A stretch of DNA of 64,000 nt from contig CAJWGB010000004.1 of NCBI GenBank assembly GCA_913031625.1, positions 1-64,000 on the forward strand, given 5' to 3'. This DNA comes from an uncultured Planctomycetaceae bacterium (GTDB lineage: Bacteria > Planctomycetota > Planctomycetia > Planctomycetales > Planctomycetaceae). Below the pieces are notes generated by a model. It had not been told where the DNA came from and did no database searches. It saw only the letters and a program-made list of their open reading frames with translations. The translations under genes and the position numbers were made by a program. This document shows positions 36,650 through 45,829 of the stretch, one piece after another (positions within the stretch are counted from its first letter, which is position 1; each line of letters begins with the position of its first letter).

Positions 36650-37678
36650 TCAATACCTTCCATCACGTACCTGGAACTTCGTCGGCCTGTTAAGAACCTC
36701 GCCGCCAGCATCGAGCCATTCCGCTGTCCACTGAATCATCTGGTTCACGGAGATCTTCGGTGCCCCAAACAATTGATGCGATCGCGCAGCGTTGCTGAGC
36801 CATGCGGTTTCTGATTCAGTCGACTCGAATACGGGTTCGAGTCCCCAGTGTGATGCAAACATCTGTGCCAGGTCACGTACACGGAGTGTGGCAGGTCCTG
36901 TGATGTTGAACACGGCTGGAGGTGACGTGCAGTGAGCCAGCGCCTGAATAATGTGCGAGATGGCGTCTCCCTGCCAGATGATGTTGACGTAACCGGTGGT
37001 CAGATCGAGCGGCTGCCGATCACGAACTTTCTGCGCGATGTCCAGCAGCACGCCGTACCGAAGGTCGATGCTGTAGTTAAGTCTAATCAGGCATGAATGC
37101 AGGCCAAAAGCATCCGAAGCGTCGCTGAACGCAGACTCGCGTCCAAGGCAGGACTGGGCATACTCGCCAGGAGGAGCAGTTTCCGATTTCTCATCGGATC
37201 CACCTGACTCGGGTGTGGTGAAGGAATAGACACAACCGGAGGAGAGAGCGACGATGGCAGCCCTGCGAAATCGATTGGCAATTAGACGAGGCATGCTTAC
37301 GTTCATTCGGTCCAGCAGGTCTGCATTCGAGTCTGTTCCGAATTTCACACCTGCCAGAAAGAACACATTTTCAAAATCCGGTAGTCCACTCACCGCATCT
37401 GCATTGGACAGGTCTGCACAAATCGTCTTAATTCCCGCGTCGACAAAACGCTGTCTCACCTGGGAATTGCCAAACCGCGACACTGCAATGACTTTTCCTC
37501 GAGTGGTCGCCTGTTCCATGGCACGCTGCAGCGTCAGGCACAGGTGAAACCCCATCTTTCCGCCAGCTCCGAGGACGGCCACATCCCCCTGGACTGCCTG
37601 CACCGTATTGACAACCTCTTCACAAGGGCGACTGATGATTTCGTCCAATGCGTGCGTATTAGGTGGGCAGATCGACAT
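36650..37678 (-). CDS. NAD-dependent epimerase/dehydratase family protein (extended SDR)
   Basis: 342 aa. Cofactor site 'VAVLGAGGKMGFHLCL' near residue 33, 'NVFFLAGVKFGTDS', the Ser strand 'IVALSSGCVYSF', and 'YAQSCLGRE' where YxxxK is expected. Lys is replaced by Cys, so catalysis of the ordinary kind is doubtful. 'PAVFNITGPATLRVRDL' is the sugar-binding end. It is divergent in position from the P450 and convergent with ugd. Likely role: nucleotide-sugar change or a sensor built on that fold. Confidence 0.82.
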   Translation of the reverse strand: MSICPPNTHALDEIISRPCEEVVNTVQAVQGDVAVLGAGGKMGFHLCLTLQRAMEQATTRGKVIAVSRFGNSQVRQRFVDAGIKTICADLSNADAVSGLPDFENVFFLAGVKFGTDSNADLLDRMNVSMPRLIANRFRRAAIVALSSGCVYSFTTPESGGSDEKSETAPPGEYAQSCLGRESAFSDASDAFGLHSCLIRLNYSIDLRYGVLLDIAQKVRDRQPLDLTTGYVNIIWQGDAISHIIQALAHCTSPPAVFNITGPATLRVRDLAQMFASHWGLEPVFESTESETAWLSNAARSHQLFGAPKISVNQMIQWTAEWLDAGGEVLNRPTKFQVRDGRY

Positions 37679-38112
37679 GCGGAGAGTTCATGGACTGAGG
37701 AGTGGGGCGGGTTGCTGCAGAATGTCAATCACCGCTGAAAAAGTCTATACAGCGTCCAGGATGTTAAGTTTTGACGGTCAGGCAAACTCTCCATTCAGGA
37801 ACGGTTAGCTTCCCACCGATCAGGCAGGGGCTGAGGATTGGCCTGCCACGGCCAGCGCCCAGGCGTCGATTTCAGATGAAAGGGTGTCCGAAAACCTATC
37901 TGAGTTGCTTCGCAGGCACGGCATTAACTGCATCTGCGATGCTCAACATTGATTCTCGGACTGGATGTCCGGAGATTGCTCCAGTGTGCGCAAAATGAGG
38001 ACTTTAGGTCAGCTGGGGTGCCAGTCGATCTTTTTTCCTTCCCGGCCATCCGCTAAAACTGACGATTCGAATCTGCCGATTGCCTCAGGAGTTCGGCAAT
38101 TTCTGCAGATTC
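37679..38112. other. Intergenic region epimerase / P450
   Basis: About 430 nt without a convincing gene, repeat or terminator. It presumably carries the divergent promoters. Confidence 0.35.
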
Positions 38113-39570
38113 ATGGCATCTCATGCGGTCATGGAGGACGCGGTGAGCCCGTTGCGGAACATAACTCTCTCTCCGGCGAGTCGGCATATCGTTCAAGGCG
38201 ATCTGCTTGAGTTCACCCGAGACCCGATCATCTGTATGCGCCAGCTTCACAAGGCGTGTGGTGATCTTGCCGTTCTGGAAGAGGACGGGCAGCGGTTGGC
38301 GTTTGTGTTTTCGCCGGAATACAACCGTCAGGTGCTTTCCAATCCCAATACATTTCACTGCCAGTTCTTTGCCCTGCGCGGCAGCCGTCGGTCAGCTCAA
38401 AGACGCGTCACATCCGGTCTGCTCAGTATGAATGGAGCTGAGCACCGTGAGAATCGTCGCATCATGATGGATGTATTCACACGACGATTCCTGCCGCAGT
38501 ATCACGAGACAATCACAGCCCTCACCAATAAGTTCACAAGTGCCTGGGAAACCGGGCAGACGAGGGATCTTAATCAGGAGATGGTGCGACTGATGCAGCG
38601 AATGAGTAACTCGCTGTTGTTTGGCATTGACGATGATCGTTACTCGGACGAGCTGGGTGACAAGATCGATCGCTGGGTTCGGCAGAACCATGAAGTGGGT
38701 CTGGGAGCATTTGTGGCACGTCCTGAGTTTCGCGAACAGTACGACGAACTGTTGCTGCTTGCAGAAGACCTGGAACGCAGTGTTGGTGAAATGTTGGTCC
38801 GTCATCGTCAGACACCTCACGACCGCCTGGATGTACTGAGCCTGATGATGAAGGCTCAGCAGTCCGAACAGCAACTCAGCGATGAACGACTGATTGGTCA
38901 CGCTACCCTGACATTTGCCGCCGCCCATCTGACGACTGCTCATACGCTTAGCTGGACATTGTTCCTGTTGTCACAGCATCCGCAGGCAATGCAGCGACTT
39001 GCCGCTGAGCTGGAGTCGGTTGGTGACAAACCCGACTGGACGGAATTGCAGTCCCTGAAATGGCTGGACTGCGTTATTCGAGAGAGCATGCGACTGTTGC
39101 CGGCGTCTTCTTACTCTCACAGAATCACGTCTGAGCCTGTGTCAGTGGGACCCCTGAATCTGCCCAAAGGGGCGGCTGTTGTTTTCAGTCAGTTTATTAC
39201 ACATCACCGGCCTGATCTGTTTGAGGAACCGGAAGAGTTTCGTCCGGAACGCTGGCTGACGATCAATCCGGGGGCTTACGAGTACCTTCCGTTTGGAGCC
39301 GGTGCCCGCCGTTGCATTGGCGCTGATCTTGCCATGATGGAGATTCGCACGGCTCTGTCGTTGATTCTGAAGGAACACCATTTTCAGTTGCAGTCTGGCA
39401 GCCAGGTGGATGGACGAGTGGTCTCTACGATGCTGGGACCAACAAGTTCCGTAAACGCAAAATTGCTGCCGGTGGAAGAGATTCCGGTCACCGTCCCTGT
39501 TTGTGGAGCGATCCATCAGCTCATGCAGCTACCGGAAGCAGCCACCACACCTCTGCACCGTGCTGCCTAG
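38113..39570 (+). CDS. Cytochrome P450
   Basis: About 485 aa from ATG 38113 (ATG 38131 also possible; the track starts at TTG 38080). Heme loop FGAGARRCIG with the Cys ligand, K-helix ExxR in 'VIRESMRLLP', 'FRPERW' and I-helix 'TFAAAHLTTAHTLSW'. In the I helix the usual acidic residue before Thr (A-G-x-D/E-T) is Leu, seen in P450s that do not follow ordinary hydroxylation. Soluble, no membrane anchor. No redox partner adjoins it. Substrate unknown. Confidence 0.92.
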   Translation: MASHAVMEDAVSPLRNITLSPASRHIVQGDLLEFTRDPIICMRQLHKACGDLAVLEEDGQRLAFVFSPEYNRQVLSNPNTFHCQFFALRGSRRSAQRRVTSGLLSMNGAEHRENRRIMMDVFTRRFLPQYHETITALTNKFTSAWETGQTRDLNQEMVRLMQRMSNSLLFGIDDDRYSDELGDKIDRWVRQNHEVGLGAFVARPEFREQYDELLLLAEDLERSVGEMLVRHRQTPHDRLDVLSLMMKAQQSEQQLSDERLIGHATLTFAAAHLTTAHTLSWTLFLLSQHPQAMQRLAAELESVGDKPDWTELQSLKWLDCVIRESMRLLPASSYSHRITSEPVSVGPLNLPKGAAVVFSQFITHHRPDLFEEPEEFRPERWLTINPGAYEYLPFGAGARRCIGADLAMMEIRTALSLILKEHHFQLQSGSQVDGRVVSTMLGPTSSVNAKLLPVEEIPVTVPVCGAIHQLMQLPEAATTPLHRAA

Positions 39571-39964
39571 AATGGTTCTCAGGTAGACCGTGACACATAA
39601 GCATTGCCTTAGGATCGAGGACTCGTTCTGACGAAAAGTCGTGCCCGGAAGTCGTTGCGAACCTGAGACCTCCGGACTCTCCCACTTCCCACGGGTCATC
39701 GATCATGGAGAGGTTCTCAAACGCCTGCGGGTAGAGTGCGTCTACGTCATCAGAGTTGTCCGTCGTCACGAACTGATAGTTGCCGCCAGCGTCAAACCCA
39801 AACGCAATGATCGGCGCTGAATCGTGCAGGGTGACATGAGCGACGAGATCTCTATGTTCCCAGTGGCGTGGTTTGAGCAGAGGATAGATCGTAGCGGCTG
39901 AGAGTTCGGCACGGGACGCCGGTTCCTCACCATCCGGATTGAGGTCAAAGAACTGGGGGATCAA
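39521..39964 (-). CDS. Hypothetical protein overlapping the P450 tail to tail
   Basis: 147 aa, family not recognised. It is protein-like throughout: 'PQFFDLNPDGEEPASRAEL', 'DLVAHVTLHDSAPIIAFGFD', 'GLRFATTSGHDFSSERVL'. No signal peptide or membrane span, so probably cytosolic. Its last 16 codons lie inside the P450 end on the other strand, a 50-nt convergent overlap with no terminator seen. Confidence 0.65.
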   Translation of the reverse strand: MIPQFFDLNPDGEEPASRAELSAATIYPLLKPRHWEHRDLVAHVTLHDSAPIIAFGFDAGGNYQFVTTDNSDDVDALYPQAFENLSMIDDPWEVGESGGLRFATTSGHDFSSERVLDPKAMLMCHGLPENHSRQHGAEVWWLLPVAA

Positions 39965-40368
39965 TCAGCGGTAGCCGGGCATGCGAACGTGGCTGTGAAT
40001 CCAGGGGCGGGGCCTGTACGGGCCCGCGACGTATTGACACGGTTGCGTTCCGTGCTGCTCATGAGCTTGAGTGAATTGTCACTGAGGCCCGCTCGCCCGG
40101 AGGCTGATGTAAAGGGACGGTGTTTTGTGTTCTCGCCACGGGGACCAGGTGTCTGTTATGGCATTGTCCGGGTGACGGGCTCGATTGATCGTTAAAGTCT
40201 GCCCGGTCTGCCAGAGACGGTGTTTGCCTGATCCCTACGACCTGCCACGTCGGACAGAGCACGTTAAGCGGGCAGAATCAATGTGCTGGAATAGGCAGCG
40301 GCGTGCCGTCTGTAGTCGATAATTAAGGGTCGCTCGAGACAGTTTTGATTGAAGTGGAGAAGCTTGTT
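39965..40368. other. Intergenic region before the AsmA-like gene
   Basis: About 400 nt. A 68-codon plus-strand ORF (39989-40195) is present but Arg/Pro-rich with no motif, and I do not call it. Confidence 0.35.
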
Positions 40369-43300
40369 GTGGCTGCTCAGAAATCCGACATCACAGAAGC
40401 TTCCTCAACGACTCCCCGTCGACGTTGGTTGCGTCGGCTGGTTGTGCTTTTATTGATTCTGGCAGCGCTGCCATCGCTGGTCACTGTCAGTGGGACACAG
40501 CGAACACTGCTTGGGCTCGTGAGTCCTCGGCTGGCTGACGCTGTGAGTTTCGATTCTGCCATGCTGCACTGGTGGGCACCAATCGAAATCAGTGGGTTGC
40601 AGGTTGCCGATCTGTCGGTCGAAGAATCCGATCGCACGCTGCTGACCGCAGAGAGACTGGTGTCGCGTCAAACCCTGTTGAGCGTCCTCTGGTTGCAGGG
40701 AGAGGATTGTCATTTTGCGATTGAGAAACCGGTTGTTGATGTGATTGCCTCAGAGACGACGACCAACGTTCAGGCCACTCTTAATCAGCTGTTTGAGTCA
40801 TCGGACGACACTGACGATTCGTTTCCAATCAGTGTTGCGATCACAAACGGCCGGGTGCAGCTTCACACCGGTTCTTTGGAAAATCCGCAGCAGGCGGGCT
40901 CGCTGGATAATCTGAACCTCTCAATGGAGACCTCCGTCAATGGATTGGAGCAGCTGTCGCTGTCGACCGGAGTTTTGTCTCAGGTGGACGCAGTTGCAGA
41001 TTCTGACTCTCCGTCTGGTCCGCAATTGACTCATGGGGTCAATCCGAGGATTGCTCAGGTTCTGGATCGCCTGTCCTCAGATCAGCCGCTGTTGCCGGAT
41101 ACCGGGCCGAGTCACACAAGCTCCGTCGACAATCCTGCGGGAAGTCTTCGCGTCGATCTGCAGGCTGTTGACAGGGGACGCGTGTTCGTGGCAGAAGCAA
41201 CGCAGCTGGATTTGCAGGATATGGGTGTTCTGCTCAACGGACTCGTTCCGGGGCTGCAGATTTCAGGAATGATCGATGGACGCGTCGAAGCTGTGCAGGC
41301 AGCCGACCATGGTGGCTTTGCGGGGCGGATTCATTTGCTGGGAACCGACCTTGGTCTCCGGCATGCATCTTGGTCAGAGTCTGAACGACTGATTCCTGGC
41401 GCGACAGAGATTCATGGAACGCTGCTGATGACGTCTGACGCGTTGTTGCTTGAAGACCTTCGGCTGACTTCAGATGTGATGACAGCGGCCGGAAATGGAA
41501 AGGTCCGGTTACAGCCTCGCGATCCTGTCGAAACCCTCCGAGCTGCCAGCCAGACGGACATGTCAGTGGAGCAAAAGGCAGCGGTTGAGGATGCAGCCTC
41601 TGCAATGTCTGGAGTTGTTCAGATTCATGCTGAGGTCGATCTTGCAGGACTTTCGAGGATGATGCCTCAGACGCTCGGGCTGGCAGAAGGGATTGTTGTC
41701 GAGTCCGGCACGGTGGCAGTTGATCTGCGGCTCGACACGCAGTTGCCGGGTCAGTCTGACGCCGCCACGCTCAGATTTGATCGCCAGCCGCATTCGTTTC
41801 GCTGGCAGCTTGCCACACGGATTTCTCCGTTGACTGCAGTGGTTCCTCAGGATGGAGGGCAACTCAGACGTGTTCAGGTTCCATCAGTGGTCGAAGGTGC
41901 CGCAGATGGCATCTGTGACCAGGATTCAGTGGACCTTCGGAGTGCTGTTGTCAGCGGCGAATTCGGCCAGCTTACTCTGAAGCCCGAAGACGAATGGTGG
42001 ATTGTCGACGGCCGGGTAGATCCTTCGCTGATCTGGAATCAGTTGCAGCCGCTGCTTCAGCTGGATGCCCCGGGGTTCACGGGGCCTGTGACCGTCAGTA
42101 CACGGTTTCGGACGGTTGATGGTGTACACCAGTTGATGGAGACCTCGATTGATTCTTCCACATTGAATCTGTCGAGCCCTCGGCTGACTGTTGATCCCGG
42201 TCGTAACCCGCTGCGAATGGTCCAGGGACAGGCTCGTCTGCAGGGTCGCGCTGCGGCTTTGGAAACTCTCATTCAGCCATGGCATGACCTGTCATGGGTG
42301 GCTCCTGATTCTGAAGTCATTGTGCAACTCACTGGCACCGACAGGAAAAGCTTTGGGCTGCATGCTCTCATCAGGCCCTCCCCGGGACGAGCGGCAGCTA
42401 TTGATCCTGAGGCTGGTGTCCTTCGAGCGGCGAGGGCAGATCTTGAACTGACTCCGATCGCCAATGGCCGATTCCGAGTGGAAGAAGGTAAGCTGCAGAT
42501 ACCAGGTGTGACGGTTGTCGCTGAAGGGACACTCGATGCCAGCGGGCGATATGTGTTCACCGAGATGACGGCGGACGTGCAGTACGACCTAAGTCAGTTG
42601 AGCCGGCAGTTTCTGTCTTCGGTCGGGCTCCGGTTGAACGGCAGACATCAGCATCGGTTTCAGATTTCAGGGAGCCCGGAGCTGCTCATTGCTCCTGCCG
42701 GACCGAGAATTGAAGACGTTGCCCCCAGCCTTGCAGTTTCCGGTACTGTTCGTTGGGATAACGGCTGGTTCGATGGAATGTCGATTGGGCCCGGTGAGGC
42801 AGAACTGCGACTGCAGGATGGCGTGGTCAGCAGTAACCCCATTCAGACTTCTCTGGCGGGCGGATCTGTTTCAGCGCTGCCTCGGTTTGACCTGAACCGC
42901 AACATCTTCGCGCTGGCTTCCGGAAGTCGCGTTGAGAAAGTCAGTCTGACGAAAGAACTGTGTGAACACTGGCTCGGGTACGTGAGTCCCTTCCTTGCGG
43001 AATCGTCTGCGGTTGAGGGGCAGCTGTCAGCGCGGCTGAAGGGACTGGAGTATCACCTTGATCGACCGGAAGAGAGTCGGTTTCAGGGAGCCATTACAAT
43101 TCACTCGGGCAGTGCTCTGCCTGGAGGAAGCCTGCAGAAGGTGATGCAGGCCATTCAGCTGGCAACTCAGAAACAGGTTGCTGGACGTGGCGTGACACTG
43201 CCGCCGCAGCGTGTGGACGTGCAGATGTCGGGCGGAGCCATTCACCATAATGTCTTTGAAATGGACCTTGCGGGCTGGCGACTGGCGACGTCCGGCCTGG

Positions 43301-43524
43301 TTGGGCTGAATCAGCAGGTGCAGCTGACGGTCGACGTTCCTTTGGAACGGTCAACAGTCACCAGCCGCGGGAGCAGTCTTCAGATCCCGGTTCGCGGGTC
43401 AGTCAGGCAGCCTCAGGTTGATCTGCAGACGCTGTTGAGGAATGCCGGGCAACGGCAGATTCAGGACCGCATTGACCGTGAAATCGATCGAGGCCTGAAT
43501 CGGCTGCTGGACCAGTTGAGGTAG
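40369..43524 (+). CDS. AsmA/TamB-like large envelope protein
   Basis: About 1051 aa from GTG 40369, chosen because GGAG lies 9 nt before it (track start TTG 40345). One N-terminal anchor (RRLVVLLLILAALPSLVTVSG, residues 22-42), then a very long beta-rich periplasmic body with many 'DLSVEESDRTLLTAERLVSR'-like strands, and C-terminal 'TVDVPLERSTVTSRG', 'IPVRGSVRQPQVDL' as in the AsmA C-terminal domain. This build matches AsmA/TamB/YhdP lipid-transport bridges between inner and outer membrane. Ends in an Arg/Asp helix 'IQDRIDREIDRGLNRLLDQL'. No enzymatic motif is visible. Confidence 0.78.
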   Translation: MAAQKSDITEASSTTPRRRWLRRLVVLLLILAALPSLVTVSGTQRTLLGLVSPRLADAVSFDSAMLHWWAPIEISGLQVADLSVEESDRTLLTAERLVSRQTLLSVLWLQGEDCHFAIEKPVVDVIASETTTNVQATLNQLFESSDDTDDSFPISVAITNGRVQLHTGSLENPQQAGSLDNLNLSMETSVNGLEQLSLSTGVLSQVDAVADSDSPSGPQLTHGVNPRIAQVLDRLSSDQPLLPDTGPSHTSSVDNPAGSLRVDLQAVDRGRVFVAEATQLDLQDMGVLLNGLVPGLQISGMIDGRVEAVQAADHGGFAGRIHLLGTDLGLRHASWSESERLIPGATEIHGTLLMTSDALLLEDLRLTSDVMTAAGNGKVRLQPRDPVETLRAASQTDMSVEQKAAVEDAASAMSGVVQIHAEVDLAGLSRMMPQTLGLAEGIVVESGTVAVDLRLDTQLPGQSDAATLRFDRQPHSFRWQLATRISPLTAVVPQDGGQLRRVQVPSVVEGAADGICDQDSVDLRSAVVSGEFGQLTLKPEDEWWIVDGRVDPSLIWNQLQPLLQLDAPGFTGPVTVSTRFRTVDGVHQLMETSIDSSTLNLSSPRLTVDPGRNPLRMVQGQARLQGRAAALETLIQPWHDLSWVAPDSEVIVQLTGTDRKSFGLHALIRPSPGRAAAIDPEAGVLRAARADLELTPIANGRFRVEEGKLQIPGVTVVAEGTLDASGRYVFTEMTADVQYDLSQLSRQFLSSVGLRLNGRHQHRFQISGSPELLIAPAGPRIEDVAPSLAVSGTVRWDNGWFDGMSIGPGEAELRLQDGVVSSNPIQTSLAGGSVSALPRFDLNRNIFALASGSRVEKVSLTKELCEHWLGYVSPFLAESSAVEGQLSARLKGLEYHLDRPEESRFQGAITIHSGSALPGGSLQKVMQAIQLATQKQVAGRGVTLPPQRVDVQMSGGAIHHNVFEMDLAGWRLATSGLVGLNQQVQLTVDVPLERSTVTSRGSSLQIPVRGSVRQPQVDLQTLLRNAGQRQIQDRIDREIDRGLNRLLDQLR

Positions 43525-43926
43525 TGTGTGGGCGAATCAGCGTGTGCGCGTGTGCGCATCAGCGTCTGATTGCTGCATGGGTCATGCGACTGAATCGGAA
43601 TTCGCCTAAGATACGCAGCCGCGCTGCGTATTGGTTGTTGCAGCGACTACAAGGGTCACGTGAACTCTTCTTTCGTAGACGATGCCTGTGGCAGTCATGA
43701 CATGCGTCGCGATTTCGAGTCTGTTACCAGCTGTACGCTGGTCATTGTGGCCACACTGGCGGCCATCGTGCCGACGTTAATTGGGACTGATAGCGGAGAC
43801 AGCAATCTGGTGGCATTCAATCTGAACGGACCGAGCCCGAGTTCATGGCGTTGTGTCTGGAAGTGGTGAATGTCTACCTGACTGCTACGATGCTGGTTTG
43901 AATAAGTTCTGGAAGAGAGATAAGAG
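43525..43926. other. Intergenic region after the AsmA-like gene
   Basis: Contains a small direct repeat, GTGTGCGC twice (43542-43557), and a 69-codon ORF from GTG 43660 with one hydrophobic stretch, too weak to call. Confidence 0.35.
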
Positions 43927-44247
43927 ATGATCATCACGAATACGGAAACGATTGCCGGGTATGAGATTTCGGAAGTCCTCGGCATCGTTCAGGGGAACAC
44001 TGTACGTGCGAAGCATGCCGGTAGAGATATTGCAGCCGGCCTGAAGAACCTTGTCGGCGGGGAGCTGAAGGGATACACCGAACTGCTGACCGAATCTCGA
44101 CGGGAAGCGTTGGAGCGAATGATGGCTCAGGCACAGCAGCTGGGAGCGAACGCCGTCGTGAACATCCGATTTACGACCAGTGCTGTGACTTCAGGGGCCG
44201 CGGAAATGTATGCCTATGGCACTGCAGTTGTTGCAGACCCGGTTTGA
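43927..44247 (+). CDS. YbjQ family protein (UPF0145)
   Basis: 106 aa, matching the YbjQ family in length and motifs: 'TETIAGYEISEVLGIVQGNTV', 'GGELKGYTELLTESRREAL', 'MMAQAQQLGANAVVNIRF'. YbjQ forms homopentamers and is listed as a putative heavy-metal-binding domain, but its role is not known. No signal peptide. A second, membrane-anchored protein of the same family follows 48 nt later, then a PrsW protease. Confidence 0.92.
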   Translation: MIITNTETIAGYEISEVLGIVQGNTVRAKHAGRDIAAGLKNLVGGELKGYTELLTESRREALERMMAQAQQLGANAVVNIRFTTSAVTSGAAEMYAYGTAVVADPV

Positions 44248-44295
44248 GTCTGAACCTGAATCCTCTCACTGGTCTCTTTACTCAGGACTGTCACA

Positions 44296-44781
44296 ATGGG
44301 TAATTTGTTAATAGTCGGGCTTCAGTTGCTCATGTTCGCTGGGCCATTGTTCATTTTTGGTGTGATCATTGGCCGGACAGTGGAGAAGCGGCATTTTCGA
44401 AGAATCGAAGAGCGTGAACGAGAAACATCAGACGTTCTGATCACACAGCTAAAGTCATTTCCGATGGCCGACCGAGCAGATCCATCAGCCACCGTCGTGA
44501 TGGCAGAAGTCGTGATTGGCAGCGACTATTTGAAGTCGTTCTTCGCCAAATGGCGCAACATTTTCGGGGGCGAAATCAAGTCGTTTCAGACGCTGCAGGA
44601 ACGGGCAAAGCGAGAAGTTATTCTGCGCTTGGTTGATCAGACGCTGGATCATGGGTTGAACGCCATCTGCAACGTTCGCATCAATGCGGCAGACATCGGC
44701 GGCAATACCATGGGGGGCAAGAACAAAATTCCGATGGCTGCAGTGATCGCAACCGGCACTGCTTATCGGGCGGCCAGATGA
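44296..44781 (+). CDS. Membrane-anchored YbjQ-like protein
   Basis: 161 aa. An N-terminal helix, IVGLQLLMFAGPLFIFGVIIG (residues 5-25), then a basic linker and a YbjQ-like domain: 'VVMAEVVIGSDYLKSFFAKW', 'GGEIKSFQTLQERAKREVIL', 'LDHGLNAICNVRINAADIG'. The helix would place the domain on the cytosolic face, or outside if it acts as a signal anchor. The stop overlaps the start of the PrsW gene by 4 nt (ATGA), so the pair is coupled. Confidence 0.8.
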   Translation: MGNLLIVGLQLLMFAGPLFIFGVIIGRTVEKRHFRRIEERERETSDVLITQLKSFPMADRADPSATVVMAEVVIGSDYLKSFFAKWRNIFGGEIKSFQTLQERAKREVILRLVDQTLDHGLNAICNVRINAADIGGNTMGGKNKIPMAAVIATGTAYRAAR

Positions 44782-45614
44782 GCGGCTCGGATTCTGCTGC
44801 AGAAGATGAGTGGTTTGATGGTTCATCTGATGAGTCGTCTCCGTTTGACGCTCCGGAATCCAGTGCTCCTCCGCCGCAACGGATCACGAATGATCCGTCC
44901 GTCTTTGAAGAGCCGTGGATGCGCACTGGAAACTCGGTCATGCACGGCCGTCCTGAGTCTCCTGAGGTTCCGGGGGAAGCTGACCCTGAATCTTCCGTCT
45001 GGGACGAGCCCGGACTTTCGCTGCAGTTGTCTGGCGACATTCCAGCTGACGGACTGACATGGCATCGCTGGGCTGAGCAGAACCAGGCCCGCACATCGCT
45101 TACGACTTCGCTCGGAGTCACGCTGCTGGTCGCGATTTGTTCCGGTCTGTTGGCGATCCTCGGCACACTGATTATTCAGGCGGGGGGAGGTAATGCGTTT
45201 GTGTTGCTGGCGATTGGCGCGCCAATCGTGGAGGAGACGATGAAGATCGGGCTTACGATCTGGGTGGTCGAGAAACGGCCATGGCTGTTCCGTTGGCGTG
45301 GGCAGATTCTTTTGTGCGGCATGTGCTCCGGAATGGTGTTTGCAGCAATTGAAAATGTCATCTACCTCACGATCCTGATTCCCAATCCGTCTGCCGCAAT
45401 TGTGACCTGGAGATGGACGGTCTGTGTCTTGCTGCACACCGGATGCAGCAGTCTTGCGGCGCTTGGAGCGACTCGCGTTTGGTCGGAGTCTCGGCGGCTG
45501 CAACGGCAGCCACAGTTGTCTGATGGAGCCGCATGGATCGTGGCAGCGATGCTGTGTCACGGGATTTACAACACGGCTGCACTCGTTCTTGCATGGGCCG
45601 GTCACACTTTTTAG
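44778..45614 (+). CDS. PrsW family intramembrane metalloprotease
   Basis: 278 aa. An acidic, Ser/Pro-rich cytosolic tail (1-110) precedes about five membrane helices. PrsW motifs: EExxK in 'GAPIVEETMKIGL', 'FAAIENVIYLTI' (ENxxY), the His in 'VLLHTGCSSLAALG' and in 'MLCHGIYNTAA'. In Bacillus PrsW cleaves the anti-sigma factor RsiW. Family knowledge suggests a site-1 protease; its target here is unknown, but the membrane-anchored YbjQ protein overlapping its start is the obvious candidate. Confidence 0.88.
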   Translation: MSGSDSAAEDEWFDGSSDESSPFDAPESSAPPPQRITNDPSVFEEPWMRTGNSVMHGRPESPEVPGEADPESSVWDEPGLSLQLSGDIPADGLTWHRWAEQNQARTSLTTSLGVTLLVAICSGLLAILGTLIIQAGGGNAFVLLAIGAPIVEETMKIGLTIWVVEKRPWLFRWRGQILLCGMCSGMVFAAIENVIYLTILIPNPSAAIVTWRWTVCVLLHTGCSSLAALGATRVWSESRRLQRQPQLSDGAAWIVAAMLCHGIYNTAALVLAWAGHTF

Positions 45615-45829
45615 TTCACAATCCGCAGCAGCGGGTTGATGCAGTGGCATCGTGTTGCCCCGGTCTGGTCGCCCGGTGACAGCGAAATGGCGGCAAATTC
45701 CATCGCGGGACGCGTGGGGCGGCCGCTCTGAACTCCCCAAATGTGGGGGTTCAGCCTTGAGCGGAACAATCACGTTCCCATAAATTGCGGGCTGATGAGA
45801 TTCGGATCCAACCTGGCACGGACGCTGGC

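Noticed and set aside
36825-36850. GGGTTCGAGTCCC, like a tRNA T-arm
   Set aside because: It lies within the epimerase gene and no acceptor, D or anticodon arms pair around it.
43542-43557. GTGTGCGC tandem pair as a repeat array
   Set aside because: Only two units, in low-complexity sequence; no array or element.
44823-45773. 316-aa minus ORF opposite the PrsW gene
   Set aside because: His/Arg/Pro-rich composition and full overlap with a recognised protease gene.
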